DNA of 64,000 nt. Origin: Saprospiraceae bacterium. GTDB taxonomy: Bacteria > Bacteroidota > Bacteroidia > Chitinophagales > Saprospiraceae. The notes below the pieces were generated by a model. That model did not search any database. It saw only the letters and a program-made list of their open reading frames with translations, and had not been told where the DNA came from. Positions 30,563 to 42,500 of this stretch are shown here, piece after piece. The stretch lies in the NCBI GenBank assembly GCA_016714765.1, contig JADKCF010000044.1, positions 1 to 64,000 on the forward strand. The letters run 5' to 3'. Each line of letters opens with the position of its first letter. Position 1 is the stretch's first letter. Position numbers and translations under genes: made by a program.

Positions 30563-32947
30563 TTAAAATCTGACCATAGTAACGCCTTCACCACCCTGAT
30601 CCGGTTCTGGATGCCAGACTTCTTTTACATCTTTGTACTGTTTGAGAAGTTTTTTAACCTCATTTCTTAAAACACCAGTTCCCACACCATGAATGATTTT
30701 CAACTCGTATGCATTATGCAACAAAGCATTATCCATAAAATTCTGGAGCATGTTTAATGCATCGCTTTTGGTATACTCTCTGATATCTATTCTGGTTTCA
30801 GATCTGTCACCCTGAGAAATACTGGTCTGTACACTCTTTTTCGATCGAATGTCAATAGGTTCTTTTACTGCTACCAGGTCGATAAGGGGTACCTTAAGTT
30901 TTATAAAACCCATCTGAATTTCAGCAGAGTTTTTATCTATACTCAGGATTTCACCGCTGCTTGTGCCATTACGCATTCTGGCGAAAGCACCTACCTGTAA
31001 TTTCTCCGTACCTGTAGCCTGGATTTCTTGTGCAAAAACTTCCATCTTCAGGCTTTCCAGCTCGCGGAGAGCATCTTCTTGTTTTTTCTTGAGTGCTACT
31101 GAGGCTTGTAAGGCTTTTTCTTCATCTTTAGAGTGCTTGATTTCTTTAAGTATTTTCTGCATCTCTTTATTTTGGTCCATGACGGAGACGGCCATCTGCT
31201 CTTTCGCTTGTAGTTTTATCTTTTTACGCTTTATATCCAGATCATCGTTCATCTGCTCATAGGATTTAATGAGGCGATCCAGACGGTCCTGCTTTTCTAT
31301 CAGGGTCATGAGCTTATCTTCGTACTCTTTTTTTTCTGCCATCAGGGTGATAAGCATATCATCGATGGCTTTTTCGTTTTTGCCTGTTTTGTGCTGAGCG
31401 TATTTTACAATGTGGTGATCAAGGCCTATTTTTTCGGCAATTTCATAAGCAAAAGAGCTGCCAGGCTTGCCTACATGCATTCTGAAGGTAGGTAATAGGT
31501 GCAGCTTATCAAATTCCATTGAACCATTGACTATACCCGGTGCTTTAAATGCGTAGAATTTGAGATTGGAATAATGGGTAGTAATAACGGCAAAGGCTTT
31601 TTTATGATTGAGATCATGGAGGATGGCTTCTGCTATTGCTCCACCTATTTTAGGATCTGTACCAGAGCCAAATTCATCAATCAGTATCAGAGATTGTTTG
31701 TCTGCTTCTTCCGTGGTGATGCGCATATTTCGCAGGTGGGAAGAATAGGTGCTCAGGTCATCCTCGAGGGACTGCTGGTCTCCGATATCCACAAACATTT
31801 TATCAAAGATACCAAAACGGGAATTTTCATCTGCCGGCACCAGCATACCGGACTGAAGCATGATCTGAATTAAACCCACAGATTTTAGTGCTACCGATTT
31901 TCCTCCCGCATTAGGCCCACTGAGTACCAGTATTCGGTTGTTGCCATGCAACTCAAGGTCAAAGGGGATCACAGGCACAGAAGAAGCTTCATTTTTTAGC
32001 ACCAGAACAGGATTGTAAGCTGTTTTAAAACAGAATACCGGTTTTTGCTGCAGGTATGGTTTTCCTGCATTGATCCGATATGCAAATTTGGCCTTTGCCC
32101 TGATGGTATCTATTCTCACTAGAGTGTGTTGTACCACCAAAAGGCTATCAGCATAAGGTCTTATAAAAGCACAAAGTGCTCTGAGTATTTTATAAATTTC
32201 ATGTCGGCGTTCGGCATACAGGTTGTAAACCTCATGGTTGATGCTGATTACTTTTTCGGGCTCTATGTACACAGTCTTTCCTGTGGCAGATTCATCATGG
32301 ATGATGCCGGGTATCTTTCTTTTGTGCTCGGCGGCTACTGTAAGTACTCTGCGGCCATTGCGGAGACTCTCCAGAGTATCTACGAGATATCCTTTACTTT
32401 TAAGGACTTCGAGTTCATTGACAAAAATTTTATCCAGCTCCCGCTCTTTTGATTTGATCTGCTTTGAAATTTTGAGGAGTTCTTCTGAAGCATTTGGCCT
32501 TACATCTCCTTCTTCGTCCAGTACACGATCTATTTCATTGGTGAGTGACTTGTCTATGATGATGTGGGAGACCAGCTCACTGAGCAGTGGATTGAACTTT
32601 GTTTTTTCAGGATCGGTAAAATATTTGGTCAGCTCTAGTCCGATGGACACTATTCTGTATATGTTCCTTATGCTGTCAATATCGAGTACATATCCTTCCT
32701 TTCTTACGAGTTGTACATCTCCTGTGATGGATTCAAAATGTGATATAGGCAGGTGTTCTCCTCTTTCGATTGCTTTTTTGTATTCATCTACTTCATTGAT
32801 TAGACGATCTATTCTGGTCAGATCATTCAATATTTCAATTTGGTCAAAATATTCTTTTGACATGGCAGAGAGGCATTCGGTTTTTATATACTCGATGATT
32901 TTTGAAAACTCGAGCTTTTCTTTGATGTCTTTTGGATAAAGAAACAT
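30563..32947 (-). CDS. mutS2: Endonuclease MutS2
   Basis: A 794-aa MutS2-family protein, implicated in suppressing homologous recombination and, in Firmicutes, in resolving collided ribosomes. The start is ATG 32947 (MFLYPKDIKEKLEF), matching family N-termini; the upstream Met at 32992 adds 15 non-conserved residues. The core and clamp region spans residues 1-300. The ATPase has Walker A GPNAGGKS at about 343-350 and Walker B LILIDEFGSGTDP near 420. A long coiled coil (about 510-650) rich in E, K and Q follows, then a C-terminal Smr domain (about 710-794) with HGVGTG. The Smr LDxRG motif reads IDIRE here: the D and R are kept but the G is replaced. Confidence 0.94.
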   Translation of the reverse strand: MFLYPKDIKEKLEFSKIIEYIKTECLSAMSKEYFDQIEILNDLTRIDRLINEVDEYKKAIERGEHLPISHFESITGDVQLVRKEGYVLDIDSIRNIYRIVSIGLELTKYFTDPEKTKFNPLLSELVSHIIIDKSLTNEIDRVLDEEGDVRPNASEELLKISKQIKSKERELDKIFVNELEVLKSKGYLVDTLESLRNGRRVLTVAAEHKRKIPGIIHDESATGKTVYIEPEKVISINHEVYNLYAERRHEIYKILRALCAFIRPYADSLLVVQHTLVRIDTIRAKAKFAYRINAGKPYLQQKPVFCFKTAYNPVLVLKNEASSVPVIPFDLELHGNNRILVLSGPNAGGKSVALKSVGLIQIMLQSGMLVPADENSRFGIFDKMFVDIGDQQSLEDDLSTYSSHLRNMRITTEEADKQSLILIDEFGSGTDPKIGGAIAEAILHDLNHKKAFAVITTHYSNLKFYAFKAPGIVNGSMEFDKLHLLPTFRMHVGKPGSSFAYEIAEKIGLDHHIVKYAQHKTGKNEKAIDDMLITLMAEKKEYEDKLMTLIEKQDRLDRLIKSYEQMNDDLDIKRKKIKLQAKEQMAVSVMDQNKEMQKILKEIKHSKDEEKALQASVALKKKQEDALRELESLKMEVFAQEIQATGTEKLQVGAFARMRNGTSSGEILSIDKNSAEIQMGFIKLKVPLIDLVAVKEPIDIRSKKSVQTSISQGDRSETRIDIREYTKSDALNMLQNFMDNALLHNAYELKIIHGVGTGVLRNEVKKLLKQYKDVKEVWHPEPDQGGEGVTMVRF

Positions 32948-33059
32948 GGAGATTATGGATATAGGGTGCAAAATTAAACAATTTGTCCACAAAAAGGACA
33001 GTAATAAAAGATATGATTTTATATTATAATAAACAATATAAGTGATTTATCCTGCCATT

Positions 33060-33092
33060 TTGTCATACGTGAAATATAATTATGTATTTTTG
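33060..33092 (+). promoter_or_regulatory. Candidate promoter of miaB
   Basis: TTG at 33060-33062 and TATTTTTG at 33085-33092 are separated by 22 bp, matching the Bacteroidota -33 TTG / -7 TAnnTTTG layout. The -7 box ends 22 bp before the miaB ATG. Confidence 0.5.
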
Positions 33093-33114
33093 CCTTCCAA
33101 ATTGATATTACAGT

Positions 33115-34548
33115 ATGTACGACGACAATGTGACCCTCTCCGGCGTGAAAAAAGAAATAGACGAATCCAGACAAGGCCAGGTTTTATATTTTGACCAACC
33201 GGACTCAGGACAGAAGCGTTTTTATATAGAATCATATGGTTGTGCTATGAATTTCAGTGACTCTGAGATAGTGGCATCTATACTTGCAGGAGAAGGATAT
33301 GGCCCTACAAGAGATATGGAAACGGCAGATCTGATTCTTGTCAATACATGTTCCATCCGAGAGAAAGCAGAAGATACCGTCAGGAACAGACTAAATGTAT
33401 TCAATCAGTTAAAAAAGAAAAAACCTGACCTGCTCATAGGAGTTCTGGGGTGTATGGCTGAGCGACTGAAAGCCAAGCTCCTGGAGCAGGAAAAACTTGT
33501 AGATATAGTCGTCGGCCCTGATGCATACAGAGACTTGCCCAATTTACTGGTTAAAGCAGATGACGGCCAAAAAGGCATTAATGTATTGTTGTCAAGAGAA
33601 GAAACATATGCGGATATTTCACCACTAAGATTGGATAGCAACGGTATTGTAGCTTTCATTTCTATTATGCGGGGGTGTGACAATATGTGTTCATTTTGTG
33701 TAGTGCCATTTACGAGAGGCAGAGAGAGAAGCAGAGATACTTTTTCAATAGTGGCAGAAGCCAGGGATTTGTATGACCGAGGTTTCAGAGAGGTCACTTT
33801 GCTGGGCCAGAATGTGGACTCTTATAAGTGGGCCAGCCCGGATGGCGAAATACATGTCAATTTTGCTCAGTTGCTGGAAAGAGTAGCTCAGGTACATCCA
33901 GATTTGCGAATAAGGTTTTCGACTTCACACCCAAAGGATATAACAGATGAAGTGTTGTATACAATGGCCAGGTACGAAAATATTTGTAAATATATTCACT
34001 TGCCGGTCCAATCCGGCAACAGTCGTATACTGGACCTGATGAACAGGACTTATGACAGGGATTGGTATATGGAGCGCATAACGTCTATCTATCGTATCAT
34101 GCCTGACTGTGCTATATCTTCTGATATGATTGCGGGGTTTTGTACAGAAACTGAAGCTGAGCATCAGGACACCATCAGTATGATAAAATACGCCAGATAC
34201 AGCATGTCTTACATGTTTTTCTACTCTGAAAGGCCGGGTACGCTGGCTGCTAAAAAATTGCTTGACGATATACCTTTAGAGATTAAGAAAAGGCGACTGC
34301 AGGAGATCGTTGACACTCAGGTAAATATGTCTCTTGAGGTCAACCTGCTGGATGTGGGCAAAGTGTTTAAGGTATTGATAGAAGGGGATAGTAAACGTTC
34401 AGATATGGAGTTTAAGGGAAGAAACAGTCAAAATAAAATGATCAATTTCCCTAAAAAGGAAGGCTTAAGGGCAGGCGAATATACCTGGGTGAAAGTAACT
34501 AGTGCTACTTCAGGCTCGCTCAGAGGAATGATAGTAGATGAATCATAA
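33115..34548 (+). CDS. miaB: tRNA-2-methylthio-N6-dimethylallyladenosine synthase MiaB
   Basis: A 477-aa radical SAM methylthiotransferase that modifies i6A37 to ms2i6A37 in tRNAs reading UNN codons. The N-terminal UPF0004 domain carries the auxiliary cluster cysteines in ESYGCAMN, NTCSIREKA and GVLGCMAE. The radical SAM cluster is C188-x3-C192-x2-C195 within RGCDNMCSFCVVPFTRGRERSR. A C-terminal TRAM domain follows (about 410-477). The protein is slightly longer than many MiaB because of about 35 extra N-terminal residues. It is upstream of a sigma-54 activator, an arrangement common in Bacteroidota. Confidence 0.95.
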   Translation: MYDDNVTLSGVKKEIDESRQGQVLYFDQPDSGQKRFYIESYGCAMNFSDSEIVASILAGEGYGPTRDMETADLILVNTCSIREKAEDTVRNRLNVFNQLKKKKPDLLIGVLGCMAERLKAKLLEQEKLVDIVVGPDAYRDLPNLLVKADDGQKGINVLLSREETYADISPLRLDSNGIVAFISIMRGCDNMCSFCVVPFTRGRERSRDTFSIVAEARDLYDRGFREVTLLGQNVDSYKWASPDGEIHVNFAQLLERVAQVHPDLRIRFSTSHPKDITDEVLYTMARYENICKYIHLPVQSGNSRILDLMNRTYDRDWYMERITSIYRIMPDCAISSDMIAGFCTETEAEHQDTISMIKYARYSMSYMFFYSERPGTLAAKKLLDDIPLEIKKRRLQEIVDTQVNMSLEVNLLDVGKVFKVLIEGDSKRSDMEFKGRNSQNKMINFPKKEGLRAGEYTWVKVTSATSGSLRGMIVDES

Positions 34549-34660
34549 TGGGTTTGTAAGTGGTCAAGATCGTACGTACATTATGGTCAGACCATGAAAT
34601 AACGCGATATTCGCATATTTAGGGGAACTAAATAATATTGAATTAATAAAATAGTAAAGA

Positions 34661-35932
34661 TTGAATATCCAGGGAGTAAAACAAAGATTCGGAATCATTG
34701 GTAAGTCGCCTTTACTGGAACGTGCACTGAATACTGCTATCAGGGTGGCAACGACAGACTTGTCCGTATTGATACAGGGTGAAAGTGGTGTCGGAAAAGA
34801 AGTATTCAGCCGCATCATACATGAGCTATCTATCCGTAAACACAATAATTTTATAGCAATCAATTGTGGGGCGATACCTGCCGGAACCATCAATTCAGAA
34901 CTTTTTGGTCATGAAAAAGGCTCTTTTACAGGAGCTGTAACCGAGCGCAAGGGATACTTCGAAACGGTCAATGGTGGTACGATTTTTTTAGATGAGATCG
35001 GTGAGATGCCTCTGGATACTCAGGCATATCTGCTCAGAATATTAGAGAGTGGCGAGTTTTTAAGGGTAGGTTCTTCCAAAGTACTGAATACTGATGTACG
35101 TGTCATCGCAGCCACCAATGTAAATCTTGAAGAAAAAATTCATTCCAATAAGTTTAGGGAAGACTTGTATTACCGACTTAATACTGTTCCGATCAAAGTA
35201 CCTGCCCTGCACGAGAGGAGAGAAGATATATACATGCTTTTCAGGAAGTTTTCGGGTGATTTTGCTGAAAAATACAGGTCTGATTCCATCACCCTCACTT
35301 CGGATGCCAAGGCGATGATAGAAAACTATAGGTGGCCGGGCAATATACGTGAGCTAAAAAACATGGTGGAGCAGCTGAGTGTACTATCCGAAATAAAAGA
35401 AGTCGATGTCGATCATCTGGTCGATCTGGTACTCACATCAAGAGCAGGCTACTGCCTAGCGCTGGCATAAAAGGGCCGGATGCTGATTCTGGATTTTACG
35501 AAAGGGAAATTCTCTTTAAGTTTTGCTGGAAATGAAAAGGATCTGAGTGACTTGAAGTCACTGATTTATGAGTTGGTCAGAGCCAATGATCTCACATTGC
35601 CGGATGTAGCAGCGCTTAAAAATAAAACTGGATTTGCTGCAGAGCATATTTTTAAAAAATCTTTTGATCGGGTAGGAGCAGAGCTCAGAGATGAAGCTTA
35701 TGCGGGCTATGATGATTCCAGACCGATCATACTGCAGAATAAAAATCAGATGGGCGGCTTTCAGGAGTCAGAAGATGTAGAAGCCATCCTTTCTATAGAG
35801 GAAATGGAAAAAGACATGATCAGAAAAGCATTGAAGAAATTTAACAACAGACGCAAAGACGCTGCAGATGAACTAGGTATTTCAGAGAGAACCTTGTATC
35901 GCAAAATAAAGGAGTACAATATCCCGGACTAA
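34661..35932 (+). CDS. Sigma-54-dependent transcriptional activator (interrupted reading frame)
   Basis: A NtrC-type AAA+ activator without a receiver domain. The TTG start at 34661 gives NIQGVKQRFGIIGKSPLL. The AAA+ domain has Walker A GESGVGKE, the sigma-54 contact loop GSFTGA and Walker B GGTIFLDEIGEMP, followed by RVIAATNVNL and the FREDLYYRLNTVPI segment. The C-terminal Fis-type helix-turn-helix is at 35830-35930 (RRKDAADELGISERTLYRKIKEY). As given, the frame stops at 35468-35470 and restarts in the same frame at 35480. Three one-base losses (near 35445, at 35520/35521 and in the A-run at 35531-35540) would restore one continuous protein: RLLPSAGIKGPDADSGFYER, then EILFKVLLEMKKDLSDLK. 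This is probably an intact gene of about 424 codons in the organism. The target regulon is unknown; the downstream aminotransferase starts 17 bp later. Confidence 0.85.
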
Positions 35933-35948
35933 TCCCAAAATAATATCA

Positions 35949-36754
35949 ATGCCCGAATATGTTTTTATCAACGGGGAGATCGTCCCGGCTCATGAAGCGA
36001 GACTGCAGATTGGTGATTTGGCTCTACTCAGAGGATATGGAGTATTTGATTTTTCAGAGTGATAGACGGTCGTCCGATTTTTCTGGAAGATTATCTGGAT
36101 CGATTTGAAAATTCAATGAGAGGGTTGGGATTGACTACTGGTCTGTCGAGACAGTACCTTACTGATCAGATATACGAATTGATACGACTCAATAGTCATC
36201 CGCTTTTGGGTATAAAAATGGTTTGTACCGGAGGGTATGCCCATGATGGTTATACACCAGCCACATCGACCAATCTGTTTATGCTGGCCCGCCCGTTTAC
36301 ATTTCACCCTTATGCACATGGTTTAAAACTTATGACGGTAGATCATCAGCGTGAATTATTTGATGTAAAAAGTATAAATTATCTGACACCTATTTCTCTT
36401 TTACCCAAAATGAAAGCCATAGGTGCTGATGATGTTCTTTACAGCAAAGATGGATATGTCACGGAGTCTTCGCGTTCCAATATTTTCATAATAAAAAACG
36501 GCAAACTGTTCACTCCAGATTTTGGTATGCTCCGGGGTATCACCAGAAAACGAATCATTGGATTTGCCAATGAAATTTTGCCTGTTGAAGTTCGTCAGAT
36601 ACCTCTGGATGAAGTTTATGGAGCTGACGAGGTCTTTTTGAGTGCCAGCACAAAGCGCATCTCACCAGTGACTGACATAGACGGACATACCTTTGCAAGT
36701 GGCCCATTTACCAAGATGATATATGATCGATTGGTAGAGGAAGAGCGTAGATAA
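35949..36754 (+). CDS. Aminotransferase class IV (one-base frameshift)
   Basis: A PLP-dependent fold-type IV enzyme (branched-chain aminotransferase / 4-amino-4-deoxychorismate lyase / D-amino-acid transaminase family). ATG 35949 begins MPEYVFINGEIVPAHEARLQ and continues through GDLALLRGYGVFDF. The frame then breaks in the T-run at 36050-36054. One more T restores FFRVIDGRPIFLEDYLDR and a 268-aa protein, normal for the family. The PLP lysine is in DVKSINYL, and the conserved glutamate/asparagine pattern in VTESSRSNIFIIKNG. Substrate specificity is not readable from sequence. It lies 17 bp after the sigma-54 gene and is convergent with the DUF5916 gene. Confidence 0.88.
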
Positions 36755-36821
36755 ATATAATATTTTCAAAATCAACTGCTGACAAAGTAAAAGTGCGGAA
36801 TGTGTCACAGACAAGGGTAAC

Positions 36822-39336
36822 TCAGAGCACCTTTTTTAGCTGTCTTTTTCTCGGAAACAGATATAGATAATCCATAAAATATATAAACCGTATAGAAAAA
36901 TTATTGCTCTGAACTGAATCAAACAGTCCCCCAAGATTGGCCAGATAATCACGTTCATATTTTGAGTCTGAATTGAATATCTGGTTTTTCCAAACAAAAA
37001 TGATATCACTTCCTGGTGCAAAACGCCAGTTATACTGAAGGTCTATATTGAAAATATTGACATTTCTGTCAAATATAGGACTGCCTTCATTGTTTAGCCC
37101 TGCAAATGGGGTGATGGCAACATTGCCATTTTTATCCAAGAGACCAAAAGCCTGATATCTGACCTTGTCCCAGTAATGCCTCGCTCTGATATTGATACCC
37201 ATTACTGCATTAAAAATGTATTTTGCAGTAATAGAATTTTCGATGATGAGCCTGTCTCTGTTACCAAAAAGGATATCCGAAGCTTCAAGTCCCTGGATAA
37301 TACCTTCGACCAGATTTCTATTGACGTATCCCGGCTCTGATTGTATGATGGAAGCACTGGTTGCAGTAAAAACAGAAAACTTATCATTAAATCTTATCCT
37401 GGGATTAAAAACAATATTAGTTGTACTTCGTTGGTTGGCGTCAAAATGTCTGTAAGATAATCTTATGTCATATGCAAAGGGCCTTCTATAATCTGATGAG
37501 ACAAACCCACCTATGTTATAATTGACAGGTCTGGCTATAAAACGACTGAAATCAGTTTGTCTGGGCTCAAAATAATCAAAAGATTCGACAGGCATCAAAA
37601 TGGCATTGAACCCGACTGCAAAGCGACTTTTCCACATCACAAAATTCTCAAAAGAAAGGGTAAAATCAGTAAAAACATCCGGTTTGTATAATCTTGAGTA
37701 GATGCTGCTTCCTTCAAATCTTACTTGCTGTAATTTATTGTTTTTAGGTTTATATTGAGTATAGGCACCTTGCAAGTAATAAAATACCTCATTAGGGCTA
37801 AATAGAAAACCCATATCGTTTGGGTCATATTTGTCTGATTCCACTCCATGACCCCCTTCATAAGTCCAGTTACCGCTTATTTTTCCGAGTGAGACATTGT
37901 ATGTATGGCCCTGGTCAGTGTATTCGCTAAAGTATTTTCTGGATAATACACCTGACCCGCTGATAAAATATTTTTGATCCCTGGTTTTCAGATTAAAAAA
38001 AGTGCCGGTCACATTGGCGTCGTAATCCTGACCTAATCTGTATACATTTGTGTTTGTAAGGGATACGTACGAGTTGTTTTTCAAATTTTGGTCTACTACG
38101 AGCACATTGTAATTGGTCAGAGGATTGGTTTTGTAAAGTCTTTCTGTACCGTCTTTTGATCTGATCAAGGCATTTTCTTCACCGACGAAGGCATTGAATC
38201 CACCTATGCCTGTTCCTGATGACGTTCTTCCTGATATTTTCGTAGCATTGAATAGCTGGCTTACTTCCGGATTTTCAATGATCGTTTCCCCATCTTTCAG
38301 CTGGCTGCTGACGTTAAAGTAATGTAGTGGTCTGCCGCCTATCCGTCGGGAGTAAAAAAGTCGGCCTCGGTTAAATAGCTCTGTACCTTCTGTAAAAAAC
38401 TGCCTGTTTTCTTCAAAAAAAACTTCAAATGGTGACAAATTTAAAACCTGCCGGTCTGATATAACCTGACCAAAATCAGGCACCAGTGTCATGTCGAGGG
38501 TAAAGGCATCATTGAGGCCGTATTTCAAATCAAGGCCTGCACTGTAGGCATTGCCTGAAGTTATTTTTTTTTTCAGTACTTTTTGGATCATAAGTGGTAT
38601 TGACATATCCTGATATGTATGGAGTCAAAGATAGTCTTATAGGTGATTTGATATTTTCAATTTGGGTCACTTTACCCGATTGCTGTACCCAACCTGATAT
38701 CGTAGGATCTATAGGTGACCAGTACGAAGTCTCCCTGAATCTCCTGATCTCTCTGCCAAACTGAACGTGCCAGTCCTGGACTGCCTCTGATGGAAACCTG
38801 AGTGACGAGTAGGGGATTTTTATTTCAGCGTACCACCCATGTTCGTCCTTTGTTACAGCACTTTGCCAGATGGCATTCCAGTTATTGTCATCGTTGTTAT
38901 TGGTTACTACAGCGTCCAGTTGCACACCGGATGCTGTTATGAAAAATTTAAAGCCATTCAATCCACTCCTGTAGGTATCAAAAAATATCCTAAAATTATC
39001 TGCATTGCCTATCTGATCTCTTAAGGAAAGTTCTTTAAGTATCTTATCAGGCTCCGGATCAGACATTCTGGCCGCTATATATACAGCGTTGTTATCATAA
39101 GCAAAATAAACTTGGGTTTCGAAGGTAGCAGGTAGTCCTGGAGTGGGTTCTGTTTGGATAAAGCCGGAAGCATATTCAGATTGGCTCCATACTTTTTCAT
39201 GGAGGATACCATCGATCTTCACTTCTTCTGCAATTCGGATAGCTTTTAGTGTTCTAGAGGGATTTACATCTGCTTTTAGTTGGTGAGAAAAAAAACCTAA
39301 AAGGTAAATATACAATAAAAGAAAATGTTTTTTCAA
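36822..39336 (-). CDS. DUF5916 family protein with N-terminal carbohydrate-binding (family 9-like) domain (frameshifted)
   Basis: An outer-membrane-associated protein of about 837 aa once one frameshift is repaired. A signal peptide follows the TTG at 39336 (KKHFLLLYIYLLGFFSHQLKA); an upstream ATG at 39363 is also in frame. Residues of about 25-220 form a CBM9-like domain (VKIDGILHEKVWSQ, YFAYDNNAVYIAARMSD, NFRIFFDTY, WYAEIKIPYSSLRFP). The rest is the DUF5916 beta-rich region with many aromatic, barrel-like strands (ENRQFFTEGTELFNRGRLFYSRRIGG and later). The break is in the A10 run (T10 at 38564-38573 on the plus strand): one A fewer joins NTTYDPKSTEKK to ITSGNAYSAGLDLKYG. Function of the family is not established; association with polysaccharide-degrading organisms is known only by genome context. 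Confidence 0.8.
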
Positions 39337-39532
39337 TGTACTTATTTTGCCACAAAAGTACAAAAGAGAAATGACTCATGTTATCTGCATTAAAAATAAT
39401 CTTGGTTTATTTTCAGAAGACCAAAATGATTGTAAACACACATGTAGTTGCATTTTTGCTTTTAAGGATTGCTACCAATTATTTTTATTGTTTCTTTTTT
39501 TTAAGTGCATGAATGTATTTCGAAAATATACC

Positions 39533-39540
39533 TATATTTG
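39533..39540 (+). promoter_or_regulatory. Candidate -7 box for the second T9SS type B protein
   Basis: TATATTTG fits TAnnTTTG and ends 14 bp before the ATG at 39555. No convincing -33 TTG is found, so this is tentative. The 39337-39554 interval otherwise holds only AT-rich divergent upstream sequence. Confidence 0.35.
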
Positions 39541-39554
39541 TTAACATTTAATTT

Positions 39555-42500
39555 ATGCAGCAATTGAAATTCAAGTTTATATTTGTTCTGTTAGCTTTCA
39601 TGCATAATATATACTGTCAAAATTGCAATTTTACTATAAATGTTCCACAGGATGTCACAATTTGTGAGGAGGATAATATCAACTTGACAGGAAATATAGC
39701 AGGTACTTACGCAGGATTTGAGTGGAAAGGTACAAATGGATATAGTCAAAGTGCCAACTTGACTCCAACGGTTACAGTATCTCAGACTACGACCTACACT
39801 CTCAGTGTGTTTAGTAATCCGACTACCAATCTCATAGTAAATGGAGATTTTTCTAATGGCAATACAGGTTTTTTGACAGACTATAACTATGTCGCAAACA
39901 TTCCTTTTTTCCAAACCGAAATGTATCCTGAAGGCACATATACAGTAATAAATAACCCCAACCTGGTGCACAATGGATTTAATGCCTGTAATGATCATAC
40001 TGGTGGTGGCGGCAGGATGATGGTCGTCAATGGTGCTGCAGCATATCAGCAGGTATGGTGTCAGACCATTGCAGTGACTCCCAATACACCTTACATTTTT
40101 CAGGCATTTGCTACATCTGTAAATTCTTCATCACCAGCTATTCTTCAGTTTTCAATTGACGGTGACCTGTTAGGTACACCATTTGGATTGTCGGGGACAA
40201 CGTGTAACTGGGAAGAATTTAATACAATATGGGATTCTGGCGGAAATACATCAGTTGAAATTTGTATAAATAATCAAAACACTGCTCTTGGTGGTAATGA
40301 TTTTGCATTAGATGATCTTTTTTTTGGGGCCTTGTGCAGGGATGAAAAATCATTTACTGTGACGCTATCTACCTTCGAACTTGTGCCTCCTACACAAGCT
40401 GTTGTAAACTGTAGTAATCCTTTAACTACACTTGTTGCTTTGCCATTGCCAGATGATGTGGATTACCAGTATTTTTGGCAAACGGACAATGGCAGTATCC
40501 AATCCCCTGCAGACAATCAGTCTATTTTTGTCAACTCCGGTGGCGAATATACAGTAATAGTGACCAACCAACAAGGCTGCACATTGAGTCAAACATATCT
40601 CATTACTGATGATTTTACCACGCCCGATGTCACCATTACAGGAGATAGGACATTGGACTGTATTCAGAAACAAACTCAGCTTAGTGCCAGCTCAACGGAT
40701 GATGCATTAGAATATTACTGGGTCTTACCTAATCAAACCGAGGTAACTGGCCCAAATCTAACGGCAGTCTATTCCGGCAATTATTTCCTGAATTCTATAG
40801 GCTCTAATGGGTGTGTGACAGTTGATACTGTTAGCATTATACTGGAGAATACCCTAATACAGTATACTGCCCAAAGCAGAGATACATTAAGTTGTAGTGT
40901 GCTGGAAGCCCAAATATTTCTGGATCTCATTACGGAGATAGATAGTATATCCTGGATAGGCCCCGACATAATTTACCAAAATAAAACCCGTGATACTATC
41001 ACCATCGGATCAGCAGGAATATATGTTTTCGAATTGTTTTTGGGTACTGACTGTAGTATAAAAGACAGCATTTTCATCAGGTCCCAACCTACTAATATAT
41101 TTTATACTATACCGGAAGCAGACACGCTGGACTGCAATAAGCCTTCAACGATGATTTCTATCAGTAATCCTGTAGGAATTAATCGTACCAATTGGATTTA
41201 TCAGGGCAAGACGATTGGGACTTCAGACAGTGTGATGGTTTCATCTGCAGGTCTGTATATTGTAGAAGCTTTTGATAATTACGGCTGTAAAAAGACGGAC
41301 TCCATTTATGTTGAAGAGAACTTTCTTCTTCCTTTTTTTACAGTGGACATTGATTCCATTGATTGTATAAAAAATTATGGACAATTTACAACCAATTTTA
41401 GCGACGAAGGAGTTTTTTGGGAAGGGCAAGACACTACATCTTATGATATGAATCCCAAATTCGAAAAACAAGGCATATACAACCTCACAGTGACTGGTAA
41501 AAATGGTTGCAAGCAATCGCAGGTATATTACTTACCTTCTTCGATAAGTTTTCCTGCGATTCAGGCAATCATAGAGCCCATCAATTGTTCGAACATGACA
41601 GGCAAAATTTCAATTAATACTTCTATACCATGTGAAATTATCTGGGCTGACCAGAACGGAAATTCAGGAAGTGGGTCTGTTATATCCACCACAAATGTAA
41701 ACACATATACAGTATTAGCCACATCATCCAATGGTTGTAAGTCAGAGAGCATTATAGGCATGACCATTGATACTATCCATCCGGTGCTTATGCCAATTTC
41801 TCCCGAAATATTGACTTGCGTTACGACTTCTGTGGTGCCTAGTGTCAATGCCTCTGATTATACATATATCAATTGGACAGGCCCATCGTTTTTAAACAAC
41901 ACTCAGCTGGAACCATCTTTTTCAAAGCCGGGAAGTTATTATCTCACATTAAGTAATTCAAATGGTTGTGAAAGATCAGCCGTATTTGAAGTCAGCTAAA
42001 ATACTGCAAAGCCAGTATTTAGTGCTTATGCTTCGGAGCTTTCATGCAAATCTCCAGAAACCAAAATAAAACTTACCGGAGACCCAAACCTTTACTACAC
42101 ATTGCTCTCCAATAATCAGGCTATACAGGATGGATTCATTATTTCCGCACCTGGTATTTATGCAATTCAAGCGAGTAATAGTTTCGGCTGCGACAGTACA
42201 ATAATTCTGGAGGTAAAGGGAAATTTTAAGGAACCAGAAATACAACTTGAGACTATACTTCTCAATTGCTTTCATCCAAGTGTATGGGCGTCAAATCTGA
42301 AAATAGACACCTCACTCGAATATATATGGAACTCACCTGACAGAGTGATAATATCTGACTCTATCCTTATAGATAAAAAGGAAGCAATAGAATTGGTAGC
42401 TGTAAATATATATGGATGTGAGTCAAAACTATTTTTGGATATTATCACGGATTTTTCTCCTCCGGAAGTTACTATAGATGGTGATATCGAAATAGGATGC

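Noticed and set aside
34581..34596. ATGGTC-A-GACCAT inverted repeat after miaB as a terminator or operator
   Set aside because: The stem is only 6 bp and no T tract follows; it could easily be chance in a short gap.
36836..37021. A short minus-strand frame (MHQEVISFLFGK...) at the 3' end of the DUF5916 gene
   Set aside because: It overlaps the intact C-terminal barrel coding of the DUF5916 gene in another frame and has no support of its own.
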